A DNA stretch of 27,734 nucleotides from an uncultured Eubacterium sp. (GTDB lineage: Bacteria > Bacillota_A > Clostridia > Lachnospirales > Lachnospiraceae), in the NCBI GenBank assembly GCA_948468465.1, contig CAOKJJ010000056.1, forward strand, positions 1-27,734. The letters are read 5' to 3'. Positions 15,807 to 24,504 of the stretch are shown here, piece after piece (the first letter of the stretch is position 1; each line of letters starts with the position of its first letter). The notes beneath the pieces are model-generated. The model made no database searches. It had not been told where the DNA came from and saw only the letters and a program-made list of their open reading frames with translations. The position numbers and the translations under genes are program-made.

Positions 15807-16577
15807 ATGATCGGAATCTATTTTAGCGGCACAGGCAATTCCAAATACTGCATCCACAAATTTTTAGAAGCATACGACAGCAGCAGCTCCGCATATTCCA
15901 TAGAACAGCAGGAAACCCTCTCCCATATTAAAAACAACGATGAAATCGTAATCAGCTATCCCGTGCAGTTCAGCAGCATACCTAAGATTCTTCGTGACTA
16001 TATCATTGCAAACAAAAAGCTTTGGAGCGGGAAAAGAATTTTTGTCATTGCCACAATGGGACTGTTCAGCGGTGACGGAGCTGGTGTCGCCGCCCGTTTA
16101 TTAACAAAATACGGCGCGGTTATCACAGGCGGCCTGCATTTGAAAATGCCGGACAGTATCAGTGATGAGAAAGCTTTAAAACGCAGTTATAAAAAAAATT
16201 GTGAAATCATAAAGACTGCCGAGGCAAAAATCCGCAAAGCAGCTGTGCAGATCAAATACGGAAAACCTCCGCAGGAAGGGTTAGGCTTTTGGTATCACGC
16301 AGCCGGATTGTTTGGACAAAGGCTGTATTTTTATCATAAGACAAAACAGTATACAGATAAACTAAAAATCAATAATGAAAAATGCATCGGCTGCGGATTG
16401 TGCGAAAATTTATGTCCTATGAAAAACATCACCATGATAAATGGTACAGCTGCCGCTGCGGACAAATGTACCATGTGTTATCGCTGCATAAATAAATGCC
16501 CAAAACAGGCAATTACATTATTGGGGAAAAAAGTGGTCGAACAGCATGATATAAGTAAATATCGAAAACCGAGTTAA
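15807..16577 (+). CDS. Flavodoxin-ferredoxin fusion (EFR1-type)
   Basis: A 256-residue predicted cytoplasmic electron carrier. The N-terminus MIGIYFSGTGNSKYC is an FMN-binding flavodoxin loop (SGTGNS, 7-12). The C-terminus carries two four-cysteine [4Fe-4S] motifs, CIGCGLCENLCP (193-204) and CTMCYRCINKCP (221-232). NCBI names this architecture EFR1 family ferredoxin; members are common in gut Clostridia and the redox partner is generally unknown. ATG 15807 is chosen because AGGAG lies about 10 bases upstream and the protein then begins with the flavodoxin loop; an extension of 39 codons upstream would read through the promoter. It is the only long plus-strand gene in the window's middle and is a single-gene unit, closed by the bidirectional hairpin at 16607-16651. 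Confidence 0.9.
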   Translation: MIGIYFSGTGNSKYCIHKFLEAYDSSSSAYSIEQQETLSHIKNNDEIVISYPVQFSSIPKILRDYIIANKKLWSGKRIFVIATMGLFSGDGAGVAARLLTKYGAVITGGLHLKMPDSISDEKALKRSYKKNCEIIKTAEAKIRKAAVQIKYGKPPQEGLGFWYHAAGLFGQRLYFYHKTKQYTDKLKINNEKCIGCGLCENLCPMKNITMINGTAAAADKCTMCYRCINKCPKQAITLLGKKVVEQHDISKYRKPS

Positions 16578-16606
16578 AAATGTATAACTATATGAATCCC
16601 AAATGA

Positions 16607-16651
16607 AAAAGGTGTAAAACCTTGCATATTTTGCAAAACTTTACACCTTTT
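16607..16651. terminator. Bidirectional terminator
   Basis: An AAAAGGTGTAAA/TTTACACCTTTT stem of about 12 bp flanks an inner TTGCA/TGCAA stem. It ends in TTTT on the plus strand and TTTTT on the minus strand. It lies between the convergent EFR1-type gene (plus) and the 47-codon gene (minus) and can stop both. Confidence 0.8.
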
Positions 16652-16660
16652 CGTTATTGT

Positions 16661-16804
16661 TTAATTGTTATCCGGTTCCCTGTCATTTTCATTTTCTTTC
16701 GGGTCATGTGTTTCGATATACTCGATCAGATTGAGTATCTTGGTATCGCTTACGCCCTCTGCCCTTAGGCTTCTTATGAGATTTACCATTGCCTTGCCTG
16801 TCAT
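16661..16804 (-). CDS. 47-residue hypothetical protein in its own transcription unit
   Basis: I do not recognise this protein. Its first 35 residues (MTGKAMVNLIRSLRAEGVSD, then TKILNLIEYIETHD) look like two amphipathic helices with a helix-turn-helix flavour, followed by a very acidic, Asn-rich tail (PKENENDREPDNN). ATG 16804 has AGGTGG about 5 bases upstream. An in-frame extension to 16882 has no binding site and would span the promoter. The gene has its own promoter (16848-16876), a leader of about 37 bases and a terminator, so it is more than a chance ORF. It lies just after gltD, 90 bases away, in the same orientation, and read-through from gltBD is possible. A small regulator of nitrogen metabolism is an attractive but unsupported idea. 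Confidence 0.65.
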   Translation of the reverse strand: MTGKAMVNLIRSLRAEGVSDTKILNLIEYIETHDPKENENDREPDNN

Positions 16805-16847
16805 ACAGCCACCTGCTTTCTGTCCTTGTACTGATTGCTGCAGATTT

Positions 16848-16876
16848 ATATTAACAAATATCATAAAAAGTGTAAA
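16848..16876 (-). promoter_or_regulatory. Promoter for the 47-residue gene
   Basis: TTTACA (16871-16876) and TAATAT (16848-16853) are spaced by 17 bases on the minus strand, in the 90-base gap after gltD. Confidence 0.65.
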
Positions 16877-16894
16877 GGGCATATCATTAAAAAA

Positions 16895-18388
16895 CTACTG
16901 TATCGTCATGTACGTATACCCCATCAGGCTTAAGTCCACTTCCCTGGCCACTTCACGCCCTTCCCGGATTGCCCAGACAACAAGCGACTGTCCTCTGTGC
17001 ATATCGCCGCAGACAAATATGTTCGCCGCGCTCGTCTCATACTGCCCGGATTTTGTCTGTACATTTGTCCGTTCATTCAGCTTCACGCCGAATGCGTCGG
17101 CAGTGTATTTCTCACTTCCTAGAAATCCGGCCGCGATGAGTACCATATCTGCCTGGATTTTCTTTTCACTTCCCGCTGCTTCCGTGAATGCCATCCGTCC
17201 GGTCTTTTCGTCTTTCGTCTGTTCTAACCGAACGGTTATGATGCTGGTCAGATTCCCGTTTTTGTCCTTTAAAAACTCTTTCACGGTCGTCTGATAAATA
17301 CGCGGGTCGTGTCCAAATACCGCGATTGCCTCTTCCTGGCCATAGTCTGTTTTGCTGACCTTTGGCCATTCCGGCCATGGATTGTCCGCGGCGCGCTCAT
17401 CCGGCGCTTTCGGCATCATTTCCAGCTGAGTCACAGATGCCGCTCCGAGACGGATGCATGTGCCGACACAGTCATTTCCGGTATCGCCGCCTCCTATGAC
17501 AATGACATGTTTTCCTTTTGGCGAAACGAATTTTTTGTCTTTTAAGTCAGAATCAAGCAGGCTTTTTGTCACGCTGCTCAGATAATCGACGGCAAAGTAA
17601 ATACCCTTTGCGTCACGTCCAGGCGCATGGATGTCTCTTGGATTTTTGGCGCCGCATGCTAAGATCACGCGGTCATATTCCTTTAGCAGCTTTGCCGCCT
17701 TTACGTCCTTTCCGACATTTGCGTTCGTGATAAACTCCACGCCTTCTTCCTGCATCACAGCGACTTTTAAGTCTATGACCGACTTTTCCAGCTTCATATT
17801 GGGAATGCCGTACATTAAAAGCCCGCCGATACGGTCATCCCGTTCGTATACGGTTACATGATGGCCGCGTTTATTCAGCTGGTCTGCGGCCGCAAGTCCG
17901 GCCGGGCCGGAGCCTACGACTGCAACACGTTTTCCGGTACGCACTTTTGGAGGATTTGCCGCGGCAAGTCCGTGTTCATATGCATATTCGATAATGCCAT
18001 GCTCATTTTCCTTTGTTGTTACCGCTTCTGTGTAATGTCCACAAGTGCATGCCGCTTCACATAGGGCCGGACATACGCGCGAAGTAAACTCCGGGAAGTT
18101 GTTCGTTTTCATCAGGCGGTAATACGCCTGTTCCCAGTTGCCGGTGTATACCAGATCATTCCATTCAGGAATCAGATTGTGCAGGGGACATCCGCTTGCC
18201 ATGCCTTCAATCAGCATGCCTGCCTGACAAAACGGCACCCCGCATTCCATGCACCGCGCACCTTGTTTTTGCTGCTCTTGTCTGGAAAGAGGCCGATGGA
18301 ATTCGCGGAAATGTAAAATGCGCTCTTTTGGTTCCTGCGCCCTGCTCGTCTTTCTTTCATAATCCATAAATCCGGTTGGTTTTCCCAT
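16895..18388 (-). CDS. gltD: Glutamate synthase small subunit
   Basis: A 497-residue FAD/NADPH-binding subunit that passes electrons from NADPH to the large subunit for glutamate formation from glutamine and 2-oxoglutarate. N-terminal cysteines for two [4Fe-4S] clusters are visible (CMECGVPFC at 46-54, Cys67, and CPALCEAAC at 106-114). They are followed by the FAD fold VAVVGSGPAGLAAAD (about 155-169) and the NADPH fold VIVIGGGDTGND (about 285-296). The C-terminal FVCGDMHRGQSLVVWAI closes the FAD site. AGGAGGGAG precedes ATG 18388, overlapping the end of gltB, whose stop is 12 bases away, so the pair forms an operon. Length is typical and nothing is missing. Confidence 0.96.
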   Translation of the reverse strand: MGKPTGFMDYERKTSRAQEPKERILHFREFHRPLSRQEQQKQGARCMECGVPFCQAGMLIEGMASGCPLHNLIPEWNDLVYTGNWEQAYYRLMKTNNFPEFTSRVCPALCEAACTCGHYTEAVTTKENEHGIIEYAYEHGLAAANPPKVRTGKRVAVVGSGPAGLAAADQLNKRGHHVTVYERDDRIGGLLMYGIPNMKLEKSVIDLKVAVMQEEGVEFITNANVGKDVKAAKLLKEYDRVILACGAKNPRDIHAPGRDAKGIYFAVDYLSSVTKSLLDSDLKDKKFVSPKGKHVIVIGGGDTGNDCVGTCIRLGAASVTQLEMMPKAPDERAADNPWPEWPKVSKTDYGQEEAIAVFGHDPRIYQTTVKEFLKDKNGNLTSIITVRLEQTKDEKTGRMAFTEAAGSEKKIQADMVLIAAGFLGSEKYTADAFGVKLNERTNVQTKSGQYETSAANIFVCGDMHRGQSLVVWAIREGREVAREVDLSLMGYTYMTIQ

Positions 18389-18400
18389 GTCGTCTCCCTC

Positions 18401-21400
18401 CTATCTTCCTGCGTTTGCATAAAAAGCTTCAATCTGCGCCTGTTCTGCGTTCAGTCCTTTTTCTTCCATCTGCACAATCGCTAACATCATGCGCTTATAG
18501 TCATGCGGCACGATCTTTTTAAATTTCGGCAGATACTCGCTGAAATGATCAAGGATCCGTTTTCCTTTTTCAGAATTGGTCAGATTCACATGCTCCTGGA
18601 TCATTTCTTTTAATTCCAGCACGTCGTATTTGGAAGTAATCTCTTCTGAAGAAACCATGCCTTTATTGATCCTCGTATACAGGTCATTATCCTCATCCAA
18701 TACATATGCAATGCCGCCGCTCATGCCCGCAGCAAAGTTTTTTCCGGTATGTCCTAAGATTACCACGCGCCCGCCTGTCATGTATTCACAGCCATGATCT
18801 CCGACACCTTCCACAACCGCGTTGGCGCCGGAATTGCGCACACAGAACCGCTCGCCTGCCACGCCGCTGATAAATGCCTTGCCGCTTGTCGCACCATACA
18901 ACGCTACGTTTCCGATAATGATATTTTCATCTTTTTGAAAACGGCTTCCTGTCGGTGCGTAGACAATCAGCTTGCCGCCGGACAATCCTTTTCCGAAATA
19001 ATCATTGGAATCCCCTTCCAGCTCCAGCGTCAGTCCCTTTGGAATAAACGCTCCGAAGCTCTGTCCGCCTGCTCCGCTGCACCGGACGATGTACGTGTCT
19101 TCTGCAAGTCCCTGCGGATATTTTTTTGTAATCTCAGAGCCTAAGATCGTTCCGAACGCACGGTCTGTATTTGATACCTCCAGCGCAATGCTTCTCTTTG
19201 TTCCATTCGCCAGCGCACTTTGCAGCTGCTTTAACAGCACTTTTTCATCTTTTGAACGTTCCAGATGGAAATCATATACCTTTTTCGGATCAAAAATGAC
19301 TTTTTCGCTGCCGTCCGCAAACGGATTGTTCAGAATCCGGCTTAAATCCAGCTCTTTCTGCCGCTTGGACAAATCCTGCCTTACGCGCAGCAGGTCGCTG
19401 CGTCCCACCAGTTCATCAACGGTGCGAATGCCGAGCCTTGCCATAATCTCGCGCAAATCCTGGGCGATAAATTTCATAAAGTTGACTACATATTCCGGCT
19501 TTCCGTCAAAACGGGCGCGCAGCTTTGGATTTTGCGTAGCAATGCCCGCAGGACACGTATCCAGGTTGCAGACACGCATCATGACGCAGCCCATCGTTAC
19601 AAGAGGCGCCGTTGCAAATCCAAATTCCTCGGCTCCCAGCAGCGCGGCTATCGCCACGTCGCGTCCGGTCATCAGCTTTCCGTCTGTCTCAATGCGTACT
19701 TTATTGCGCAATCCGTTTAAAATAAGTGTCTGGTGCGTCTCAGACAAGCCAAGCTCCCATGGAAGACCCGCGTTATGAATCGAGCTTCTCGGCGCCGCAC
19801 CGGTCCCTCCGTCATAGCCGGATATTAAAATCAGCTGCGCGCCTGCTTTTGCAACGCCTGCCGCAACGGTACCGACACCTGCTTCTGAAACAAGCTTTAC
19901 AGAAATCCTTGCCGCACGGTTGGAGTTTTTCAAGTCATAAATCAGCTGTTCCAAATCTTCAATTGAATAAATATCATGATGCGGCGGCGGGGAAATTAAG
20001 GAAACGCCTGGTGTGGACAGCCTTGTCTTTGCAATCCATGGATACACTTTTTTGCCCGGCAGGTGCCCGCCTTCCCCCGGTTTTGCACCCTGCGCCATTT
20101 TGATCTGAATTTCTTCTGCGCTGACCAGATATCTGCTCGTCACGCCAAAACGGCCCGATGCTACCTGCTTAATCGCGGAGCATTTATTTAATCCATCCGG
20201 GCCAATCGTCAGACGTTCCAGGCTCTCGCCCCCTTCACCGGTATTGGATTTTCCATGCAGCATATTCATGGCAATCGCCAACGTCTCATGCGCTTCCTGT
20301 GAAATAGAGCCATAGGACATCGCTCCGGTTTTAAATCTTGTTACAATAGATTCCACGCTTTCTACTTCTTCGATCGGAATCCCCTGCTTTGGATAGCAAA
20401 AATCAAACATGCCGCGGATATATGCATCTTTTTCTTCTTCATTTACCATCTGCGCGTATTTTTGGAACAGGGAATAATCGCCCATCCTCGTTGACTTTTG
20501 CAGCATATGAATCGTCGCCGGATTGTACAGGTGCTGTCCGGCTCCGCTGCGCATTTTATGGCGCCCTTTCGAATCCAGGGATTCATCCACTTCCAGTCCC
20601 AGCGGGTCGTAGGCAAGCGAATGCAGGTAGTCTACGTCATGTTCAATATCGGTTAGCGTAATGCCGCCGATTCTGCTGACCGTATTCGTAAAATATTTGT
20701 CGATCACGGATTTATCTATTCCTATCGCCTCAAAAATCTTCGCGCCCTGGTAAGACTGAATCGTAGAAATCCCCATTTTAGACGCGATTTTTACGATGCC
20801 GGACACAACCGCGTGGTTATAATCATCCACTGCCGCATAGTGGTCTTTATTCAGCATTTTTAAGTCTACCAGTTCCCTGACGGTCTCATGTGCCAGGTAC
20901 GGATTAACCGCGCTTGCGCCATATCCTAACAATGTCGCAAAATGATGCACTTCCCGTGGTTCGCCGGACTCTAAAATAATCGACAGAGACGTCCGTTTTT
21001 TTGTAATGACCAGATGTTCATGAAGCGCCGCGACAGCTAACAGCGACGGAATTGCCACATGATTTTCGTCCACGCCCCGGTCTGATAAGATCAAAATATT
21101 CGCGCCTTCCCGGTATGCACGGTCTGCTTCCAGAAACAGCCGGTCTACGGCCTTTTCCAGACTTGTATTTTTATAATAAATGATAGGAATCTCAGCAACC
21201 TGAAACCCTTCCACATGCATGGCCCGGATTTTCATCAAATCCGTATTGGTAAGAATCGGATTGTTTACTTTTAATACCTGGCAGTTTTCCGGCCGTTCCT
21301 CTAACAGGTTGCCGTCGTCTCCGATATATACGCATGTCGAGGTCACGATCTTTTCCCTGATCGAATCAATCGGCGGATTCGTTACCTGCGCAAACAGCTG

Positions 21401-22960
21401 CTTAAAATAATTAAACAACGGCTGATGGTCGTCCGCAAGCACTGCCAGCGGAATGTCAATGCCCATCGCACTTGTAGATTCTGTGCCGTTTAACGCCATC
21501 GGCAAAATGACCTCTTTCATGGATTCGTACGTATAGCCAAATGCGCGCTGCAGTTTTTTCAGCTGCTCTTTTGTAAACTCCGGCACGCGCTCGTTTGGGA
21601 TTTTTAAATCCTGCAGCTGCACGAGATTGCGATCCAGCCATTCTCCATACGGACGTTTTCCCGCATAGTATTCCTTTAACGCGTCATCTTCAATGATCCG
21701 CCCGTTCACGGTATCCACAAGCAGCATTTTTCCCGGCCTTAAACGGTCTTTTTTTATGATTTTCGTCGCATCCAGATCCAGTACGCCGACCTCAGACGAT
21801 AAAATGAGCTGGTCGTCATCCGTAAGATAATATCTCGACGGGCGCAGTCCGTTGCGGTCCAATACCGCCCCCATCAGATCGCCGTCTGAAAATAAAATGG
21901 ATGCCGGGCCGTCCCACGGTTCCATCATCGTCGCATAATACTGGTAAAAGTCTTTTTTCTTCTGCGTCATCGTATCGTTATGCGACCACGGCTCTGGAAT
22001 CATAATCATAACTGCCAGCGGAAGGGGCATCCCGCTCATCACAAGAAACTCCAATGTATTATCCAGCTGCGCAGAATCAGAACCCTCCGCGTGCACAACC
22101 GGAAGCACTTTGGATAATTCTGCATCTAACTCCCCGCAGGTCATCGTCTCTTCCCTGCCGAACATCTTATCCACATTGCCCCTGATCGTATTAATCTCAC
22201 CGTTATGTACGATCAGCCGGTTTGGATGCGCGCGTTCCCAGCTTGGATTGGTATTCGTGGAAAATCTGGAATGCACCATCGCGATAGCGCTTTCGTAATG
22301 CTTATCCTGCAGATCAGAAAAAAACAGACGAAGCTGGTCTACCAAAAACATTCCTTTATAAACGATCGTCCGGCTGGAAAGGGAACAGACATACGTAAAA
22401 TCATTTGACTGCTCAAATACCCTGCGCACAATATACAGCCTGCGGTCAAACGCCAGTCCTTTTTCCACATCCTGCGGCCGCTTTACAAACCCCTGCATAA
22501 TATACGGCATACAGTCCACCGCTTTTTTTCCTAATCTCTCCGGTACTGTCGGCACGTTTCTCCATCCAAGAAATTCCATGCCTTCTTTTTCCACAATGAC
22601 TTCAAACATCTTCATCGCACGCCTGCGTTTAAACTCATCCTGCGGAAAGAAAAACATCCCGACGCCAAATTCCCGTTCTCCATCTAAGATAATGCCAAGC
22701 GGCTTGCATACCTGAGAAAAAAACGGATAGGAAATCTGCAAAAGGATGCCGACACCGTCACCTGTCTTTCCCTCCGCGTCTTTTCCTGCCCGGTGCTGCA
22801 GATTTTCAACGATTTTTAATGCATGTTCCACAGTTGCATGCGTCTTTTTTCCTTTGACATTCACAACCGCGCCGATCCCGCAGCTGTCGTGTTCAAAAGC
22901 AGGATCATACATGCCAAGCTCTCTTGCGTTGCTTTCATTTTGCGTATATTTTGTCATCAT
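18401..22960 (-). CDS. gltB: Glutamate synthase large subunit
   Basis: A 1519-residue ferredoxin-like glutamate synthase alpha subunit (called gltA in Bacillus). After a short propeptide the N-terminal nucleophile is Cys27 in HDSCGIGAVV, which starts the glutamine amidotransferase domain. The central and FMN domains follow, with the [3Fe-4S] motif CVMMRVCNLDTCPAGIATQN at about 1123-1142. The C-terminal beta-helix GXGXG domain includes CSGAGGQSFGAF and GATSGKAFISG. ATG 22960 is chosen because AAGGA lies 6 bases upstream; a frame open to 23029 would cover the leader. It is followed by gltD. It is expressed from a promoter at 23021-23049 with an inverted repeat just upstream. Together with glnA it makes up the GS-GOGAT cycle. 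Confidence 0.97.
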   Translation of the reverse strand: MMTKYTQNESNARELGMYDPAFEHDSCGIGAVVNVKGKKTHATVEHALKIVENLQHRAGKDAEGKTGDGVGILLQISYPFFSQVCKPLGIILDGEREFGVGMFFFPQDEFKRRRAMKMFEVIVEKEGMEFLGWRNVPTVPERLGKKAVDCMPYIMQGFVKRPQDVEKGLAFDRRLYIVRRVFEQSNDFTYVCSLSSRTIVYKGMFLVDQLRLFFSDLQDKHYESAIAMVHSRFSTNTNPSWERAHPNRLIVHNGEINTIRGNVDKMFGREETMTCGELDAELSKVLPVVHAEGSDSAQLDNTLEFLVMSGMPLPLAVMIMIPEPWSHNDTMTQKKKDFYQYYATMMEPWDGPASILFSDGDLMGAVLDRNGLRPSRYYLTDDDQLILSSEVGVLDLDATKIIKKDRLRPGKMLLVDTVNGRIIEDDALKEYYAGKRPYGEWLDRNLVQLQDLKIPNERVPEFTKEQLKKLQRAFGYTYESMKEVILPMALNGTESTSAMGIDIPLAVLADDHQPLFNYFKQLFAQVTNPPIDSIREKIVTSTCVYIGDDGNLLEERPENCQVLKVNNPILTNTDLMKIRAMHVEGFQVAEIPIIYYKNTSLEKAVDRLFLEADRAYREGANILILSDRGVDENHVAIPSLLAVAALHEHLVITKKRTSLSIILESGEPREVHHFATLLGYGASAVNPYLAHETVRELVDLKMLNKDHYAAVDDYNHAVVSGIVKIASKMGISTIQSYQGAKIFEAIGIDKSVIDKYFTNTVSRIGGITLTDIEHDVDYLHSLAYDPLGLEVDESLDSKGRHKMRSGAGQHLYNPATIHMLQKSTRMGDYSLFQKYAQMVNEEEKDAYIRGMFDFCYPKQGIPIEEVESVESIVTRFKTGAMSYGSISQEAHETLAIAMNMLHGKSNTGEGGESLERLTIGPDGLNKCSAIKQVASGRFGVTSRYLVSAEEIQIKMAQGAKPGEGGHLPGKKVYPWIAKTRLSTPGVSLISPPPHHDIYSIEDLEQLIYDLKNSNRAARISVKLVSEAGVGTVAAGVAKAGAQLILISGYDGGTGAAPRSSIHNAGLPWELGLSETHQTLILNGLRNKVRIETDGKLMTGRDVAIAALLGAEEFGFATAPLVTMGCVMMRVCNLDTCPAGIATQNPKLRARFDGKPEYVVNFMKFIAQDLREIMARLGIRTVDELVGRSDLLRVRQDLSKRQKELDLSRILNNPFADGSEKVIFDPKKVYDFHLERSKDEKVLLKQLQSALANGTKRSIALEVSNTDRAFGTILGSEITKKYPQGLAEDTYIVRCSGAGGQSFGAFIPKGLTLELEGDSNDYFGKGLSGGKLIVYAPTGSRFQKDENIIIGNVALYGATSGKAFISGVAGERFCVRNSGANAVVEGVGDHGCEYMTGGRVVILGHTGKNFAAGMSGGIAYVLDEDNDLYTRINKGMVSSEEITSKYDVLELKEMIQEHVNLTNSEKGKRILDHFSEYLPKFKKIVPHDYKRMMLAIVQMEEKGLNAEQAQIEAFYANAGR

Positions 22961-23020
22961 AGCTGTTCCTTTCCATACATAAAACAAAAATGTGATACTG
23001 CGGTTTCTTTTGCTGATACA

Positions 23021-23049
23021 ACTATACAACTTTTAAATTTGAAAGTAAA
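23021..23049 (-). promoter_or_regulatory. gltBD promoter
   Basis: TTTACT (23044-23049) and TATAGT (23021-23026) are separated by 17 bases on the minus strand. The predicted start is near 23014, giving a leader of about 54 bases, too short for a typical ANTAR double-hairpin terminator. Confidence 0.6.
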
Positions 23050-23062
23050 TATGGGATTTTGT

Positions 23063-23091
23063 GCAAATTGTCAGATTATTAGATAATTTGC
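23063..23091. promoter_or_regulatory. Inverted repeat upstream of the gltB -35
   Basis: GCAAATTGTC (23063-23072) and GATAATTTGC (23082-23091) are inverted 10-mers with one mismatch around 9 bases. The site ends 14 bases upstream of the -35 box, the position of an activator site. TTAGATAAT inside it recurs inverted at 23157-23165. A LysR-type activator is a candidate, by analogy with GltC in Bacillus. The remainder of 22961-23310 is AT-rich, without a gene, and includes the repeat at 23265-23299. Confidence 0.45.
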
Positions 23092-23264
23092 ATTTTTCAT
23101 TGAATTTATTAGATTTTATCGCTTATTATCTTTAATTTTTTTCGTTATGTAAACCTATTATCTAACTCTTTCTATAAAATTCCTAATAATATTAAGTGTC
23201 TGAAAATTGCTTTTCGAAAGATGTGCCATAACCGAGATGCGGAAGAAATAATACTTTTGTGGAC

Positions 23265-23299
23265 ATCCGGACGCTGGATGAGGAGCGAAGCCTCATCCA
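23265..23299 (+). repeat. 19-bp dispersed repeat, copy 2, with hairpin
   Basis: The first 19 bases match 23-41 exactly in inverted orientation. Bases 23275-23283 and 23291-23299 form a perfect 9-bp stem around a 7-base loop. It sits 11 bases past the stop of the Panacea-domain gene, so it may also serve as that gene's 3' end. It has no T-run. Confidence 0.5.
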
Positions 23300-23310
23300 A
23301 CTGGTTTTGA

Positions 23311-24321
23311 TCATGATGCCTGATCCAGCATATCGTGAATATATGTCAGCAAACCATCCTCCGTATCTATGCCGTATTTCTGATTTATCAAAACATAATA
23401 CTTCATAATCCTCTCCTTTGAAAGAAGTTCACTGGACGGAATTCTATCGCCATATCCTTTTCGTGCCTCCATCCACGGATCCTCATTATGCGTGATCTTC
23501 TCCAATACCTTTCCGCCATACATGCCGAAAGTATTTGCCACAAGGTCGATTACCCGCCTTTCATCATCTGTCAGGGCATCCTCCGTTCCTTCCAGAAGCG
23601 CGAAGCGCGCATCATCTATAGGATTATATTTAAAATCCCGGAATAGATCATAAACCTCTGGATAAACCGGACCGTGAATCCACGCCCTGCAATCTTCTTC
23701 AAAGATTGTCTTTCCATACAACGCGGAATACACACCCTGTATAAAATAAAGCAGCTTCTGCAGCATGAGTGGCGTCACCTCTTCCAGCTTTTCAAAAATA
23801 TACGCAATCACCCTAAGCATCTTATCCGAAACAGAAAACAGGCTTTCTATGCTCTCTGCCGCAGCAAAAGCTTTTCTGTATGCCGCATCTGTCAGCTTCT
23901 CCCGGTTCTCCACGAGCTTCTGCTTCATGTATGCCGGGGATGAAAGCGCTGCTTTGATGATATCCGAATATTCTTTGGATGGTACCTGTCCTTCCAGATA
24001 TCTCGGTATTGTCACCTCGCCGAACCCAAGTGCTAGGGAAAGCGGAGCCTTACCAATCTTATAGATTTTCATCAGCCTTTCGATATCGTCAAGCGTTACA
24101 AGCCCCTCTGCTGCCCTGTATTGCTCATCAATTTCCTGAACATTCTTATCAATAAGACCCGGAATGCTCATTTCCTCACCGCACTCCGCGCAGACAGCCA
24201 CAGTGATTGCAAAGGTATATTCCTTATCCCTTATATTCTTTACAATGTCCTTCTTCTGCAAAAGGTACTCGGTCTCTTTCCTGCACTCTATGCAGAAATC
24301 TCTTCTTCCCTTCTCTGTCAT
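23311..24321 (-). CDS. MqsA-like HTH plus Panacea-domain antitoxin-like protein
   Basis: A 336-residue three-part protein. Residues 10-47 form a zinc ribbon (CIEC and CAEC). Residues about 75-125 form an MqsA-like XRE helix-turn-helix (LALGFGEVTIPRYLEGQVPS). Residues about 165-285 form a Panacea/SocA-type domain (DKMLRVIAYIFEK, QKLLYFIQGVYSALYG, CRAWIHGPVYPEVYDLF). Panacea domains are antitoxin modules that neutralise very diverse toxins encoded next door; the HTH suggests autoregulation. Here no toxin ORF is adjacent, with only gene-free gaps on both sides. ATG 24321 is chosen over GTG 24330 because GGAGGT lies 7 bases upstream. Its promoter is at consensus and overlapped by an inverted repeat. 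It could be an orphan antitoxin or a standalone regulator. Confidence 0.85.
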   Translation of the reverse strand: MTEKGRRDFCIECRKETEYLLQKKDIVKNIRDKEYTFAITVAVCAECGEEMSIPGLIDKNVQEIDEQYRAAEGLVTLDDIERLMKIYKIGKAPLSLALGFGEVTIPRYLEGQVPSKEYSDIIKAALSSPAYMKQKLVENREKLTDAAYRKAFAAAESIESLFSVSDKMLRVIAYIFEKLEEVTPLMLQKLLYFIQGVYSALYGKTIFEEDCRAWIHGPVYPEVYDLFRDFKYNPIDDARFALLEGTEDALTDDERRVIDLVANTFGMYGGKVLEKITHNEDPWMEARKGYGDRIPSSELLSKERIMKYYVLINQKYGIDTEDGLLTYIHDMLDQAS

Positions 24322-24379
24322 AATGGTCACCTCCGATTTGCCTGCTGGTTAGAGTGTATGATTTGTTTTTTCATTTTAT

Positions 24380-24405
24380 CTATCATCATTATAATTCTAT
24401 GATAG
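24380..24405. promoter_or_regulatory. Operator over the antitoxin -10
   Basis: CTATCAT (24380-24386) and ATGATAG (24399-24405) are perfect inverted 7-mers around 12 bases that contain the -10 box. This is the geometry of a repressor site; the gene's own HTH is the natural candidate. Confidence 0.55.
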
Positions 24406-24416
24406 TATTTTGTCAA
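24388..24416 (-). promoter_or_regulatory. Consensus promoter of the Panacea-domain gene
   Basis: TTGACA (24411-24416), 17 bases, TATAAT (24388-24393) on the minus strand: a perfect sigma-A-type consensus, usually seen where a strong repressor holds the gene down. Confidence 0.8.
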
Positions 24417-24427
24417 TATCCCATCAT

Positions 24428-24461
24428 AAAACGCGGCAGGAAAATTTTCCTGCCGCGTTTT
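24428..24461. terminator. Perfect palindromic terminator
   Basis: A 34-base perfect palindrome with arms AAAACGCGGCAGGAAAA at 24428-24444 and its complement at 24445-24461. It is GC-rich in the stem and T-rich on both exits. It lies 43 bases after the Ig-like gene stop and upstream of the antitoxin promoter, so it insulates the two. Confidence 0.9.
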
Positions 24462-24504
24462 TCATTTTCATATTTTTCCTACACATCTCAATCAGCCAGG
24501 CTCC

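Noticed and set aside
19005..19778. A 257-residue plus-strand ORF within gltB
   Set aside because: Antisense shadow of a long, well conserved gene; the composition is Ser/Arg/Pro-rich as expected for a shadow.
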